DNA of 64,000 bases, taken from NCBI RefSeq assembly GCF_010729895.1, contig NZ_AP022612.1, positions 3,286,001 through 3,350,000 on the forward strand. Reading direction: 5' to 3'. The notes under the pieces were generated by a model that did not search any database, had not been told where the DNA came from, and was given only the letters and a program-made list of their open reading frames with translations. The DNA comes from Mycolicibacterium confluentis (GTDB lineage: Bacteria; Actinomycetota; Actinomycetes; Mycobacteriales; Mycobacteriaceae). The translations under genes and the position numbers were made by a program. This document shows positions 42,325 to 51,763 of the stretch, piece after piece. Position 1 is the stretch's first letter. The number at the start of each line of letters is the position of its first letter.

Positions 42325-44058
42325 TCAATCCAGGATCCGGCGCGCGACGTTCGTGCTGACCAGATCCAGGAGTTCGTCGGTGCGACCGGCCAGGATCGTG
42401 CGGATCGCGTACAGCGAGAAGCCTTTGGCCTGTTCTGCGGTGATGGTGGGCGGAATGGACAGCTCCTGACGTGCGGTGACGACGTCGACGAGGGCGGGAC
42501 CATCGTGGGCGAACGCGGCCGCCAGTGCGCCGTCGAGGTCACCGGGCTTCTCGACGCGCCGGCCGAAGATGCCCAGGGACTGGGCCACCGCCGCGAAGTC
42601 TGGGTTGGTCAGTTCGGTGCCGAAGTTCACGATGCCCGCGGCCTTCATCTCCAGTTCGACGAAGTTCAGCGACGAGTTGTTGAACACGACCACCTTGACC
42701 GGCAATCTGTTCTGCACCAGCGTGATGAGCTCACCGAAGAGCATCGTCAGCCCGCCGTCGCCGGCCAGCGCGACCACCTGCCGCCCTCGGTCGACGGTCT
42801 GCGCGCCGAGCGCCAACGGCAGCGCACACGCCATGGTGCCGTGATTGAACGAACCCAGCAGCCGTCGACGGCCGTTCATCGTCAGATACCTGGCTGCCCA
42901 CACGACCGGCGAGCCGACGTCCACGGTGAACACCGCGTCGTCGGTGGCCAGTGAGCTGACTTGGGCGGCAACGTATTCGGGCCTGATCGGGGCCCGGTCG
43001 CGATCGTTGACCGCCAGATCATCGAGACGCCTGCGGGTCCTGCGGTAGTGCTCGACGCACCGGTTCAGATGCGCGCTGTCCCGATGCTGGGTCAACAACG
43101 GCGCCAGTGCGGCCAGGGTGTCGGCCACCGAGCCGACCAGTGGGACGTCAACGGGCGTGCGCCGCCCCAGATTTCGCCCGCGGATGTCCACTTGGATGAC
43201 CGTGGCGTGCTCGGGATAGAACTGCGTGTACGGGAAGTCGGTGCCGAGCATCAGCAGGACGTCGGCCTCCTTCATCGCCTTGTATCCCGAGGCGAAGCCC
43301 AGCAGTCCCGTCATACCGACGTCGTAGGGGTTGTCGTATTCGATGAACTCCTTGCCCCGCAGCGCGTGCACGATCGGGGCCTGCAGCGTCCCCGCAAGCG
43401 CCAGCAGTTGGTCGTGCGCGCCGGCCACGCCGGCGCCGCCCAGGATCGTGACCCTCTCGGCGTCGTTGAGGATCTTCGCCGCGTTGGACAGCGACTGCTC
43501 GTCGGGTCGCACCACGGATCGGGTCGGAAGCACCGGATGGGGTGACCACTGCGCGGGCGCCTTGGCCAGCAACACCTCCCCCGGTACGACGACGACGGCG
43601 ACGCCGTTCTCCTCGACCGCCGTGCGCATGGCCATCTCCAGGATGCGCGGCGCCATCTCGGGGGTGCTGATCAGTTCGCAGTACACGCTGCATTCGCGAA
43701 ACAGGTCCTGCGGGTGGGTCTCCTGGAAATACTCCGACCCGATCTCGGCGCGCGGGATGTGCGCGGCAATCGCCAGCACCGGCACCCTGCTGCGCTGCGC
43801 GTCGAACAGCCCGTTGATCAGGTGCAGATTGCCCGGACCGCAACTGCCCGCACACACCGCGAGCCGACCCGTGAGCGCGGCGTCAGCCGCGGCCGCGAAC
43901 GCCGCGGCCTCCTCATGCCGAACGTGCTCCCAGGAGAACCCGTCAGCGCGCCGGATGGCGTCGGTGAATCCGTTGAGGCTGTCACCCGGCAGTCCGAAGA
44001 CGCGGCGTACACCACTGAGCTGCAGCGCGGAGATGACGTGATCGGCGACGGTGGCCAT
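42325..44058 (-). CDS. ThDP-dependent pyruvate dehydrogenase/oxidase-like enzyme (PoxB family)
   Basis: 577 residues from ATG 44058; ATG 44061 is the alternative. It has the three-domain order of the ThDP enzyme family. The N-terminal part has FGLPGDSLNGFTDAIRR and the activating Glu in HVRHEEAAAFAAAA. The central domain has ILGGAGVAGAHDQLLALA. The C-terminal ThDP site is ALAGDGGLTMLFGELITLVQ ending in FNNSSL. E. coli PoxB converts pyruvate to acetate and CO2 with electrons passed to quinone. The last residues (TNVARRILD) do not obviously match the PoxB lipid-binding peptide, so membrane activation is uncertain. It is leftward and follows the GntR gene. Confidence 0.87.
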   Translation of the reverse strand: MATVADHVISALQLSGVRRVFGLPGDSLNGFTDAIRRADGFSWEHVRHEEAAAFAAAADAALTGRLAVCAGSCGPGNLHLINGLFDAQRSRVPVLAIAAHIPRAEIGSEYFQETHPQDLFRECSVYCELISTPEMAPRILEMAMRTAVEENGVAVVVVPGEVLLAKAPAQWSPHPVLPTRSVVRPDEQSLSNAAKILNDAERVTILGGAGVAGAHDQLLALAGTLQAPIVHALRGKEFIEYDNPYDVGMTGLLGFASGYKAMKEADVLLMLGTDFPYTQFYPEHATVIQVDIRGRNLGRRTPVDVPLVGSVADTLAALAPLLTQHRDSAHLNRCVEHYRRTRRRLDDLAVNDRDRAPIRPEYVAAQVSSLATDDAVFTVDVGSPVVWAARYLTMNGRRRLLGSFNHGTMACALPLALGAQTVDRGRQVVALAGDGGLTMLFGELITLVQNRLPVKVVVFNNSSLNFVELEMKAAGIVNFGTELTNPDFAAVAQSLGIFGRRVEKPGDLDGALAAAFAHDGPALVDVVTARQELSIPPTITAEQAKGFSLYAIRTILAGRTDELLDLVSTNVARRILD

Positions 44059-44067
44059 CAACCCACC

Positions 44068-45474
44068 CTAAGCGTGCATCCACCACGACGACAGTGCTTC
44101 AAGATGACGCCGGGACCGGTGTTGGGCCAGACTGGCGTCCCCGCTGCGGATCGCCTCGATGATGCGCACGTGCGCGTGGTGCATGTCCGCCACGTCCGCG
44201 GCGGCCGGAACGGGTTGCTGTGTCGGAGTCCAATGCCGGCGGACCAGTTCGGCAAGGATGGCCAGGAACATGTTGAGGACCCGGTTCCCGGCCAGATCGG
44301 CGATGCCATTGTGGAAGCACAGTTCGGCCTGCCCCACGCGTTCGACCTCCGGTGGCGGCACCTCGGCCGCGGCGTGATCCGCCAGGAAGGCCGCGACAGT
44401 GGGGTCATCGCGCCGTTCGACGACGGTGACGACGTTGTCGACCTCGATGGCCTCCCGCACCTGACGCACGTCGCCGGCCGTGGGACGGCGGTACTCCAGG
44501 TAGAGCGCGACGGTGTCCAGCGCGGGGCCGGGTTGCGGCTCGGTGACGATCAGACCGCCGCCCGGGCCGCGTCGCATCCGCGCGACGGTGTGGTATTCAA
44601 GCAGCCGAACCGCTTCCCGCAGCACCGATCTCGACACCGCATAGCGCTCCAGCAGGTCTGCCTCGGCGCCGAACACCGAGCCGGTCCGCCACCCGCCCGC
44701 GGCGATGTCGCGGCGGATCTGGGTGGCCAGCACCTCCGCGCGCTTGCCCGGCTCGGTCACCGCGGGGGCCGCTCGGCGGGTTCCAGACCGGTAGTGCTGA
44801 CGCAGCCAGTCGGTCACCATGCGGACGTGCTCGCCGGTGAGCGTCTTGGCCCGTGCGCTGTCCCCCGCCGTGATGGCTTCCACGATCCCGGCATGGTCGG
44901 CCGACAGGCGTCGCACGGTGTCGGACACCTCGGACTCCGACGGCAGTCGGGTGTCGAGGGCATAGCGGGCCGTGAGTCGCGTCAGGATGTCGACGAACAG
45001 CGCCAGCACCGGGTTTCCGGTGAGTTCGGCGAGCGCGACGTGGAACTCGTCATGCCGGCGCGGCGACCCGGACGCCGCGAGACTGGTTCGCAGCCGGTCG
45101 ATTCCGGCTTCGTCGATTCGTTCGGCCGCCAGCCCTGAGGCCAGCGGTTCCAACAGCAGGCGCGCCGCCAGGAGTTCGTCAATGGTCACCCCGGCGTACT
45201 CGAGGTAGATCACCATCGCACGGGTCGCCGGCGCGGCGTCGGGTTCGGTGATCACCAGACCACCGTTGGGGCCCTTGCGCATCCGGGCGACCTGATGGTG
45301 TTCGACCAGTCGAACGGCCTCACGCAGCACCGATCGGCTGGCCGAGTACTGGAGTTGCAGCGCCGCCTCGGATCCGAGGGACTCACCGACGGGCCATCCG
45401 CGTCGGATGATCTCGGTTTCGATGAGCGCCGCGATCTGCGCGGCCCTCGGACCCGGTGACTCGGCGGCCACCAC
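44068..45474 (-). CDS. Duplicated FadR/GntR-type regulator (two HTH-FCD units in one chain)
   Basis: 468 residues made of two similar halves. Each has a GntR winged helix (YSASRSVLREAVRLVEHHQ near 43-61; YAVSRSVLREAVRLLEYH near 285), a wing (KGPNGGLVITEPDA; RGPGGGLIVTEPQP) and an all-helical FCD effector domain (metal-binding pattern in HDEFHVALAELTGNPVL; LCFHNGIADLAGNRVL). By position and size it corresponds to Rv3060c. A single chain would thus act like a GntR dimer, perhaps on asymmetric operators. It lies 2 bp from fadE22 in the same direction and is probably co-transcribed. Confidence 0.9.
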   Translation of the reverse strand: MVAAESPGPRAAQIAALIETEIIRRGWPVGESLGSEAALQLQYSASRSVLREAVRLVEHHQVARMRKGPNGGLVITEPDAAPATRAMVIYLEYAGVTIDELLAARLLLEPLASGLAAERIDEAGIDRLRTSLAASGSPRRHDEFHVALAELTGNPVLALFVDILTRLTARYALDTRLPSESEVSDTVRRLSADHAGIVEAITAGDSARAKTLTGEHVRMVTDWLRQHYRSGTRRAAPAVTEPGKRAEVLATQIRRDIAAGGWRTGSVFGAEADLLERYAVSRSVLREAVRLLEYHTVARMRRGPGGGLIVTEPQPGPALDTVALYLEYRRPTAGDVRQVREAIEVDNVVTVVERRDDPTVAAFLADHAAAEVPPPEVERVGQAELCFHNGIADLAGNRVLNMFLAILAELVRRHWTPTQQPVPAAADVADMHHAHVRIIEAIRSGDASLAQHRSRRHLEALSSWWMHA

Positions 45475-45476
45475 CG

Positions 45477-47651
45477 CTACTTGATCAGGGGATCCCGCGG
45501 CATGCCCAGGATCCGCTCGGCGATCTGGTTGCGCGTGACCTCCGAGGTGCCGCCGGCGATGGCCATGCCGCGCGCACCCATCGCCATCAGCGTCGCCAGA
45601 GAGGCCGGTCCGTCGAACAGTGCCGCGTCAGCGCCGTACAGCGACACCGCGATCGCCGCATGCTCGTTCATGCCCTCGGCGATCTTGAGCTTGGTGATGT
45701 TGCCTTCGGGGCCCGGGCCGGCGCCCTCGATGCTGCGCACCGCACGACGCAGGTTCAGCAAGCGCACGGCGTGCTCGTCGGCCAGGTGGGTGCCGACCCG
45801 AACCTTGGCGCCCGCCACGCGATCCGGGTGAGCGTTCACCAGCGGGATCAGGGTTTCGGCGGCGATGCCGCTGACCCCGGAACCGCCACCGATGCTGACG
45901 CGCTCGTTGCCGAGTGTCGCGCGCGCGACGGTCCATCCGGTGTTGGGTTCGCCGACCACGTCCTCGTCGGGCACAAAGACGTCGTTGAAGAAGACCTCGT
46001 TGAATTCTGACCCGCCCGAAATCATGCGCAGCGGACGGACCTCGACTCCGGGCGCCTTCATATCGATGATCACGGTGGTGATGCCAGCGTGCTTGGGCAC
46101 GTCGAAATCGGTGCGCACGGTGGCCAGACCGCGGCGGCAGTAGTGTGCACCGCTGGTCCACACCTTCTGGCCGTTGATCTTCCAGCCGCCCTCGACCCGA
46201 GTGGCCCGGGTCTTGATGCCCGCGGCGTCCGAACCGGCGTCAGGCTCGGAGAACAGCTGGCACCAGATCTCCTCCTTGCGCAGCGCCTTATCGACGAATC
46301 GCTCGATCTGCGAAGGGGTTCCGTGCTGGATCAGCGTCAGGATCACCCACCCGGTGATCGAGTAGTCCGGGCGCTTGACGCCGGCCTTACGGAACTCCTG
46401 GTCGATGACCAACTGCTCGACGGCGTTGGCGGCCCGCCCGAACGGCTTGGGCCAGTGCGGCATGACGTAGCCGGTGGTGATCAGCTTGTCGAGTTGTCCC
46501 TGCTCGTCGCTGATTCCGGCGATCTCTTCGACATCGGCGCGGACCGACACCCGCAGCGTCTCGGCCTCCGGCGGCAGGTCCAGGCTGTTGGCGCGCTTGA
46601 CGCCTGCCTCGGTGCGGTCGAACACGTCGACAGCGGGCGCGTCCCCACCCAGCACCGCGCGCACCGACAGGGCCCGGCGCAGGTGCAGGTGTGCGTCGTG
46701 CTCCCAGGTGAAGCCGATTCCGCCGTGCACCTGGATGTTCAGTTCGGAGTTGCGCACGTAGGCCGGGAAGGCCAGAGCCGCGGCCGAGGCGGCCATCAGC
46801 TGGAACTGCTGCTCGGCGTCGTCGGCGTCCTCAGCGGCGGCGCGCGCGGCGTCCCACGCCAGGGCGACGGACGACTCGGCGGCAACCGCCATGTTGGCGC
46901 AATGATGCTTCACCGCTTGGAAAGTCGCGATCGTGCGGCCGAACTGTTCGCGCACCTTGGCGTACTCGACCGCGGAGTCGACGCAGTCGGAGGCACCACC
47001 CGCGGCCTCGGCGGCGAACAACGCACGGGCACGGGCCAGCGCCCCATCCCGGGCACCGGCGAGGACGTCCTGCGCCGCGACGTCGGTCAGCACCACACGT
47101 CCGGACCGCCGGGTGGGATCCAGATTGGCGGGCACCTCGACCTTGACGCCGTCGGCCGCGCGGTCGATCACGAGCACGTCGTCACCCGCGGCCAGCAGAA
47201 GCACATCGGCGAGGCCGGCGCCCAGCACGACTCCGGCGTCACCGGAGACCTTGCCGCCCGCGACGGTCAGGTCACCACCGAATCCGACGGCCGCGATCCG
47301 GCTTCCGTCGATCAGGCCCGGCAGCAGCTTGGCCTGCTGTTCGGCGCTGCCGTATGCGGCGATGGTCGCCGACGCCGTCACGGTCGGGACGAACGGACCC
47401 GGCGCGACCGCGCGGCCCAGTTCCTCGACCACGACGACGAGTTCGGGTAGTCCGTAACCGGAACCGCCGTGCTCCTCGGGGACCGCGAGACCGAGCCAGC
47501 CCACCCCGGCCAGGTCGTCCCAGAACGCCGGACGGGCCTCCTCGGGGGCGTCCAGCAGTTCGCGGGCCGCCGCGCGGGCTTTCTGTGCGGTCAGGAACGA
47601 CCGCGCCACGTCGGCGAGTTCACGATGATCATCGGTCAGTGCGATACCCAT
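45477..47651 (-). CDS. fadE22: Two-domain acyl-CoA dehydrogenase (FadE22-like)
   Basis: 724 residues built from two acyl-CoA dehydrogenase units. The first (1 to about 345) has EEHGGSGYGLPELVVVVEEL, FAAEAAGGASDCVDSAVEYAKVREQFGRTIATFQAVKH and LNIQVHGGIGFTWEHDAHLH. The second (about 370-724) has LFSEPDAGSDAAGIKTRA, INGQKVWTSGAHYC and MAIAGGTSEVTRNQIAERIL. Size and position match Rv3061c, and paired domains of this kind oxidise short or branched side-chain CoA esters. The FAD and acyl-CoA sites are divided between the units. ATG 47651 is at the family N-terminus. Confidence 0.88.
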   Translation of the reverse strand: MGIALTDDHRELADVARSFLTAQKARAAARELLDAPEEARPAFWDDLAGVGWLGLAVPEEHGGSGYGLPELVVVVEELGRAVAPGPFVPTVTASATIAAYGSAEQQAKLLPGLIDGSRIAAVGFGGDLTVAGGKVSGDAGVVLGAGLADVLLLAAGDDVLVIDRAADGVKVEVPANLDPTRRSGRVVLTDVAAQDVLAGARDGALARARALFAAEAAGGASDCVDSAVEYAKVREQFGRTIATFQAVKHHCANMAVAAESSVALAWDAARAAAEDADDAEQQFQLMAASAAALAFPAYVRNSELNIQVHGGIGFTWEHDAHLHLRRALSVRAVLGGDAPAVDVFDRTEAGVKRANSLDLPPEAETLRVSVRADVEEIAGISDEQGQLDKLITTGYVMPHWPKPFGRAANAVEQLVIDQEFRKAGVKRPDYSITGWVILTLIQHGTPSQIERFVDKALRKEEIWCQLFSEPDAGSDAAGIKTRATRVEGGWKINGQKVWTSGAHYCRRGLATVRTDFDVPKHAGITTVIIDMKAPGVEVRPLRMISGGSEFNEVFFNDVFVPDEDVVGEPNTGWTVARATLGNERVSIGGGSGVSGIAAETLIPLVNAHPDRVAGAKVRVGTHLADEHAVRLLNLRRAVRSIEGAGPGPEGNITKLKIAEGMNEHAAIAVSLYGADAALFDGPASLATLMAMGARGMAIAGGTSEVTRNQIAERILGMPRDPLIK

Positions 47652-47698
47652 ACCCCAGCCAGTCCCTTCGCGTGCTGCATCCCGCCCCGATGCGGGCG

Positions 47699-47742
47699 TG
47701 ACGCCAAAGAGTGTACTTTTCTCGATTCACTCCGTGGCGTCA
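47699..47742. terminator. Inverted repeat between the SDR and fadE22 genes
   Basis: TGACGCCAAAGAGTG (47699) pairs with CACTCCGTGGCGTCA (ends 47742) at 13 of 15 positions, with a 14-base AT-rich loop. It lies 17 bp after the end of the leftward SDR gene and 48 bp before fadE22, so it can serve as the SDR terminator. An operator role for fadE22 is the alternative. Confidence 0.5.
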
Positions 47743-47758
47743 ACCCGGCACGGACGTC

Positions 47759-48517
47759 TTACTTGGGTGCGAACCTCTGCCCGGCGTCCAGGCGCAGGCA
47801 CTGCCCGTTGAGCATCGGGTTCTCGACGATGGCGGTCACGAGCTTCCCGTACTCCTCGGGGCGGCCGAGGCGCTTCGGGAAGGCCGCGTCCTTGGTGAGC
47901 GCGTTGGCGAACTCGTCCGGGATGCCCTTGGTCAGACCCGTGGCGAACAGGCTCGGCGCGATCGCGAGCACGCGGATGCCCAGCGAGCCCAGGTCGCGGG
48001 CCATGGTCAGGCACATGCCCGCGATGCCGGCCTTGGCCGCGGTGTAGGCGACCTGGCCGATCTGGCCCTCGAACGCCGCGATCGACGCGGTGTTGATGAT
48101 GACGCCGCGCTCCTCGTCCTCCGGATCGTTCTTGGCCATGTGAGAGGCCGCCAACCGGCTGATGTTGAACGTCGCGATGAGGTTCAGGTCGATGGTCTTG
48201 CGGAAGGTGTCGAGGCTGTGCACACCTGCCTTGCCCAGCGTGCGCTCACCGATGCCGCCGCCGGCGGTGGTGACGATGACGTGCAGGCCGCCGAGGTCGG
48301 CCACGGCAGCGGCCAGCGCCTCCTCGGTGCCGTCGAAGTCGGTGACGTCGACCGCGTGGAACGTGCCGCCGAGCTCCTGCGCGACGTCCTTGCCGTCAGA
48401 GCCCTCGCGATCCAGGATCGCCACGTCGGCGCCCTTAGCCTTGAGCAGTTCCGCAGAGGCCCGGCCCATGCCGGACGCGCCGCCGACGACGATCGCCTTC
48501 TTGCCGTTGATCTCCAT
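47759..48517 (-). CDS. SDR family 3-hydroxyacyl-CoA dehydrogenase-like protein (HSD10 type)
   Basis: 252 residues. [20 protein letters not shown] is the cofactor loop, followed by [32 protein letters not shown] has an insertion typical of type-10 3-hydroxyacyl-CoA dehydrogenases. [25 protein letters not shown] carries Ser, Tyr and Lys, and [14 protein letters not shown] follows. It would oxidise 3-hydroxyacyl-CoA with NAD, which suits its place ahead of fadE22. A strong ribosome site (AGGAGG) precedes ATG 48517. Confidence 0.88.
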   Translation of the reverse strand: MEINGKKAIVVGGASGMGRASAELLKAKGADVAILDREGSDGKDVAQELGGTFHAVDVTDFDGTEEALAAAVADLGGLHVIVTTAGGGIGERTLGKAGVHSLDTFRKTIDLNLIATFNISRLAASHMAKNDPEDEERGVIINTASIAAFEGQIGQVAYTAAKAGIAGMCLTMARDLGSLGIRVLAIAPSLFATGLTKGIPDEFANALTKDAAFPKRLGRPEEYGKLVTAIVENPMLNGQCLRLDAGQRFAPK

Positions 48518-48645
48518 AGATGAGTCCTCCTCGCCTGATTTGAGTTACAAATTTAGCGGGTCATGTCACGTTTAGGGAACCCACCCCCACGAATTGAGTA
48601 TCCGGTACTCCCCGGAGGCCGGTTCGGCTCGGTACCTTGGCGGCT

Positions 48646-50145
48646 ATGGAGGCACCGCGCGGTGTGCGCATGGTCCTCGGGGTGGCTGCCGCGCTCTTGG
48701 CGCTCGGTGTCACCCAACTCGCGGCCGTCCCGTTCGGGCCCGGGGCCGACGCGCGCAACGCGGTCGGGTCGACGGTCATCGATCACACTCCCGGTCCCGT
48801 CAAGGAATGGGCGATCCAGACCTTCGGCACCGCCGACAAGCTGTTCCTGACCATCGCAATCGTGGTCGTCATCCTGGTGCTCGCCGCCGTCACCGCCGCG
48901 GCCGAGACCCGGCGCCGGCCCGTTGGGAGCATCGCGATCGCGGCGGCCGGTGTCGCCGGGGCCGCCGCGGTGCTCAGCCGGCCAGAAGCGGGTCTGGCCG
49001 ACGTGATTCCCAGCCTGCTCGGCGCGGCCTGCGGTGTCGCCGCGCTGCGGATGCTGCTGCGCGAGCGTCCATCCGACACCGAGCGTCGGCGCGCCCTGGC
49101 AGCACTGGGCGTGCTGGCCGTCGGCGTCGTCGGTGGCGTCGCGGGAGTCGCCTGGTCCCGGCGATTGAACTCCGTCGAAGGGGACCGCGAGGCCTTCGCC
49201 GCCCCCACCCCACAGGCCCCGGCCCCGCCCATTCCCGACGACGTGCAACCGCGCGGAGTGACACTGCCCAGCTTCGTCACCAGCAACGCCGACTTCTACC
49301 GCATCGACACCGCGCTGGTCGTACCGCAGTTGCCCCGGGACCAGTGGAAGTTGCGCATCCATGGCCTGGTCGATCGCGAAATCACCTTCGACTTCGACGA
49401 TCTGGCGGACTTCGAACTGGTCGAGAAGGTCGTCACGCTGACGTGTGTGTCCAACCCGATCGGTGGTGACCTGATCTCCAATGCGGTCTGGACCGGCTAC
49501 CGCGTGCGGGATCTGCTGGCGCGGGCCGGGGTGAAACGCGAGGCGGACATGGCGCTGTCCACCTCGAGCGACGGTTTCACCGCGGGCACCCCCGTCGACG
49601 CGCTCACCGACCGCCGCGACGCGCTGCTGGCCATCACCATGAACGGCCAGCCGCTGCCGCCCGAGCACGGGTATCCGGCCCGCCTCGTGGTGCCCGGCCT
49701 CTACGGCTATGTGTCGGCCACCAAATGGGTGGTCGACCTCGAACTCACCAGATTCGACCGCGCGCAGGCGTACTGGACGAAGTTGGGCTGGTCTCCGCGC
49801 GGGCCCATCAAGACGTCCTCGCGTGTCGACGTCCCGCGCAGCGGTCAGGTCGTGCCGGTCGGCCCGGTGACCCTCGGCGGGGTCGCGTGGGCGCAGAATC
49901 GCGGCGTGCGCGCCGTCGAGGTGCGCATCGATGACGGCATCTGGCAACCGGCCGAACTCGGCGCGAGCTACTCCGGCGACACCTGGCGGCTGTGGAGTTT
50001 CCCGTGGCGGGCCGAGGTCCCCGGAGTGCACACCGTCACCGTCCGAGCCACCGACAACACCGGTCAACTGCAGACCGAGCAGTACGCGCTTCCGGTGCCC
50101 GACGGGGCCACGGGCTGGCATGAAGTGTCGTTCTCGGTCCGATAA
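48646..50145 (+). CDS. Membrane-anchored sulfite-oxidase-like molybdopterin protein
   Basis: 499 residues from ATG 48646. Four hydrophobic segments in the first about 180 residues anchor it, then a domain of the sulfite oxidase family facing outside follows. [22 protein letters not shown] contains the Mo-binding Cys, [20 protein letters not shown] and [21 protein letters not shown] are family motifs, and the C-terminal immunoglobulin-like dimerisation domain is at about 410-499 ([19 protein letters not shown]). It resembles Rv0218 of M. tuberculosis. It is a putative oxidoreductase of unknown substrate that would depend on the molybdenum cofactor. Confidence 0.87.
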   Translation: MEAPRGVRMVLGVAAALLALGVTQLAAVPFGPGADARNAVGSTVIDHTPGPVKEWAIQTFGTADKLFLTIAIVVVILVLAAVTAAAETRRRPVGSIAIAAAGVAGAAAVLSRPEAGLADVIPSLLGAACGVAALRMLLRERPSDTERRRALAALGVLAVGVVGGVAGVAWSRRLNSVEGDREAFAAPTPQAPAPPIPDDVQPRGVTLPSFVTSNADFYRIDTALVVPQLPRDQWKLRIHGLVDREITFDFDDLADFELVEKVVTLTCVSNPIGGDLISNAVWTGYRVRDLLARAGVKREADMALSTSSDGFTAGTPVDALTDRRDALLAITMNGQPLPPEHGYPARLVVPGLYGYVSATKWVVDLELTRFDRAQAYWTKLGWSPRGPIKTSSRVDVPRSGQVVPVGPVTLGGVAWAQNRGVRAVEVRIDDGIWQPAELGASYSGDTWRLWSFPWRAEVPGVHTVTVRATDNTGQLQTEQYALPVPDGATGWHEVSFSVR

Positions 50146-50153
50146 TCGGGTTC

Positions 50154-51680
50154 ATGCTGCTTCACGACGTCACCGCGGCCTCGCGAGAGGTGGGCGCGAC
50201 CTCGTCGCGACTGGCCAAGGCCCGCCATATCGCCGAACTGCTGACCCGCGCGGCCGCCGAGGGATCGGCCGAGCAGGTGGCGGTGATCGTCGCGTGGCTG
50301 TCCGGGGACCTGCCCCAACGCCAGATCGGCGTCGGCTGGGCCGCACTGCGCTCTCTTCCGCCCGCCGCTGCCACCCCCACCCTGACCGTCGCCGAGGTCG
50401 ACACGACGTTCACCGCGATCGGTGCGGTCGCGGGCCCAGGCTCGCAGGCCCGTCGGTCGACGCTGCTCACCGGGTTGTTCAGCGCCGCAACCGGCGACGA
50501 ACAGGCCTTCCTGCGTGCGCTTCTCGGCGGCGAACTGCGCCAGGGCGCGCTGCGAGGACTGATGGCCGACGCCGTCGCCAAGGCCGCGAACCTGCCCGCG
50601 ACCGAGGTCCGCCGCGCGGCGATGCTCGGCGGTGAGCTTCCCGCGGTGGCGGCCGCGGCGCTGACCGGCGGTGCACCCGCGCTCGCGGAGTTCACCCTGC
50701 GGGTGGGCCGACCGGTCGGCCCGATGCTGGCGCAGACCGCGTCCGGGGTCGCCGAGGCGTTGGAGAAGCTCGGTGGCACAGGCATTTTCGAAGCCAAGCT
50801 GGACGGCGCGCGGGTCCAGATCCATCGGAGCGGCTCCGACGTCGCGGTGTATACGCGCAGCCTCGACGACGTCACGGCCCGCCTGCCGGAGGTGGTCGAC
50901 GCCGCGAGGGCCCTGCCGGTGCGCAGTTTCATCGCCGACGGTGAGGCGATCGCACTGCGCGACGACGGGCGTCCACACCGGTTTCAGGTCACGGCCTCGA
51001 GGTTCGGAAGCCGCGGCGGCGGCGCCATCGGTCTGTCTGTGTTCTTCTTCGACCTGCTGCACCTCGACGGCACCGATCTGCTCGACGCACCCACCGCCGA
51101 GCGACTCGCCGCACTCGATGCGGTGGTGCCAGCGCAGCACCGCGTCGACCGATTGGCCACCTCGGACGAGGAAGCGGCACAGGAGTTCCTGACCGCGACT
51201 TTGGACGCCGGACACGAAGGCGTGATGGCCAAGTCCCCGACCGCGGGCTACGAGGCGGGCCGCCGCGGCGCCGGATGGCTGAAGGTCAAACCCGTACACA
51301 CCCTGGACCTCGTGGTGCTCGCGGTCGAATGGGGGTCGGGGCGCCGCACCGGGAAACTGTCGAACATTCATCTGGGTGCCCGGGATCCGGCCACCGGCGG
51401 ATACGTGATGCTGGGAAAGACCTTCAAGGGCATGACCGACGCGATGCTGGACTGGCAGACAACGCGGTTCACCGAACTCGCCGACGGACCGACCGACGGG
51501 TATGTGGTGCGGGTTCGACCCGAGCAGGTCGTCGAGATCGCATTCGACGGCGTGCAGTCCTCCACCCGCTACCCGGCGGGTATGGCGCTGCGATTCGCCC
51601 GCGTCGTGCGGTATCGCGACGACAAACCCCCAGCCGAGGCGGACACGGTGGACGCGGTGCGCGCGATCTTCGAGCGCTGA
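50154..51680 (+). CDS. ligB: ATP-dependent DNA ligase LigB
   Basis: 508 residues, the length of mycobacterial LigB (Rv3062). An N-terminal helical DNA-binding domain (1 to about 200) is followed by the nucleotidyltransferase core with the AMP-lysine motif [12 protein letters not shown], motif [17 protein letters not shown], motif [11 protein letters not shown] and motif [12 protein letters not shown]. An OB-fold ([18 protein letters not shown] region) ends the chain. It seals nicks using ATP and is dispensable for growth in other mycobacteria. It is 8 bp downstream of the sulfite-oxidase-like gene. Confidence 0.95.
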   Translation: MLLHDVTAASREVGATSSRLAKARHIAELLTRAAAEGSAEQVAVIVAWLSGDLPQRQIGVGWAALRSLPPAAATPTLTVAEVDTTFTAIGAVAGPGSQARRSTLLTGLFSAATGDEQAFLRALLGGELRQGALRGLMADAVAKAANLPATEVRRAAMLGGELPAVAAAALTGGAPALAEFTLRVGRPVGPMLAQTASGVAEALEKLGGTGIFEAKLDGARVQIHRSGSDVAVYTRSLDDVTARLPEVVDAARALPVRSFIADGEAIALRDDGRPHRFQVTASRFGSRGGGAIGLSVFFFDLLHLDGTDLLDAPTAERLAALDAVVPAQHRVDRLATSDEEAAQEFLTATLDAGHEGVMAKSPTAGYEAGRRGAGWLKVKPVHTLDLVVLAVEWGSGRRTGKLSNIHLGARDPATGGYVMLGKTFKGMTDAMLDWQTTRFTELADGPTDGYVVRVRPEQVVEIAFDGVQSSTRYPAGMALRFARVVRYRDDKPPAEADTVDAVRAIFER

Positions 51681-51763
51681 GCCGACCCAATTGCTTCGAT
51701 TCCCCGGCCCGCAGTGCAAGGATCGCACTCAAGCGACACAGACACCGGAGGGATCTGAGACAC

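Noticed and set aside
51275..51763. An N-terminal extension of the CstA frame into ligB
   Set aside because: The extension overlaps well-conserved LigB sequence in another frame, and CstA similarity begins only after GTG 51764.
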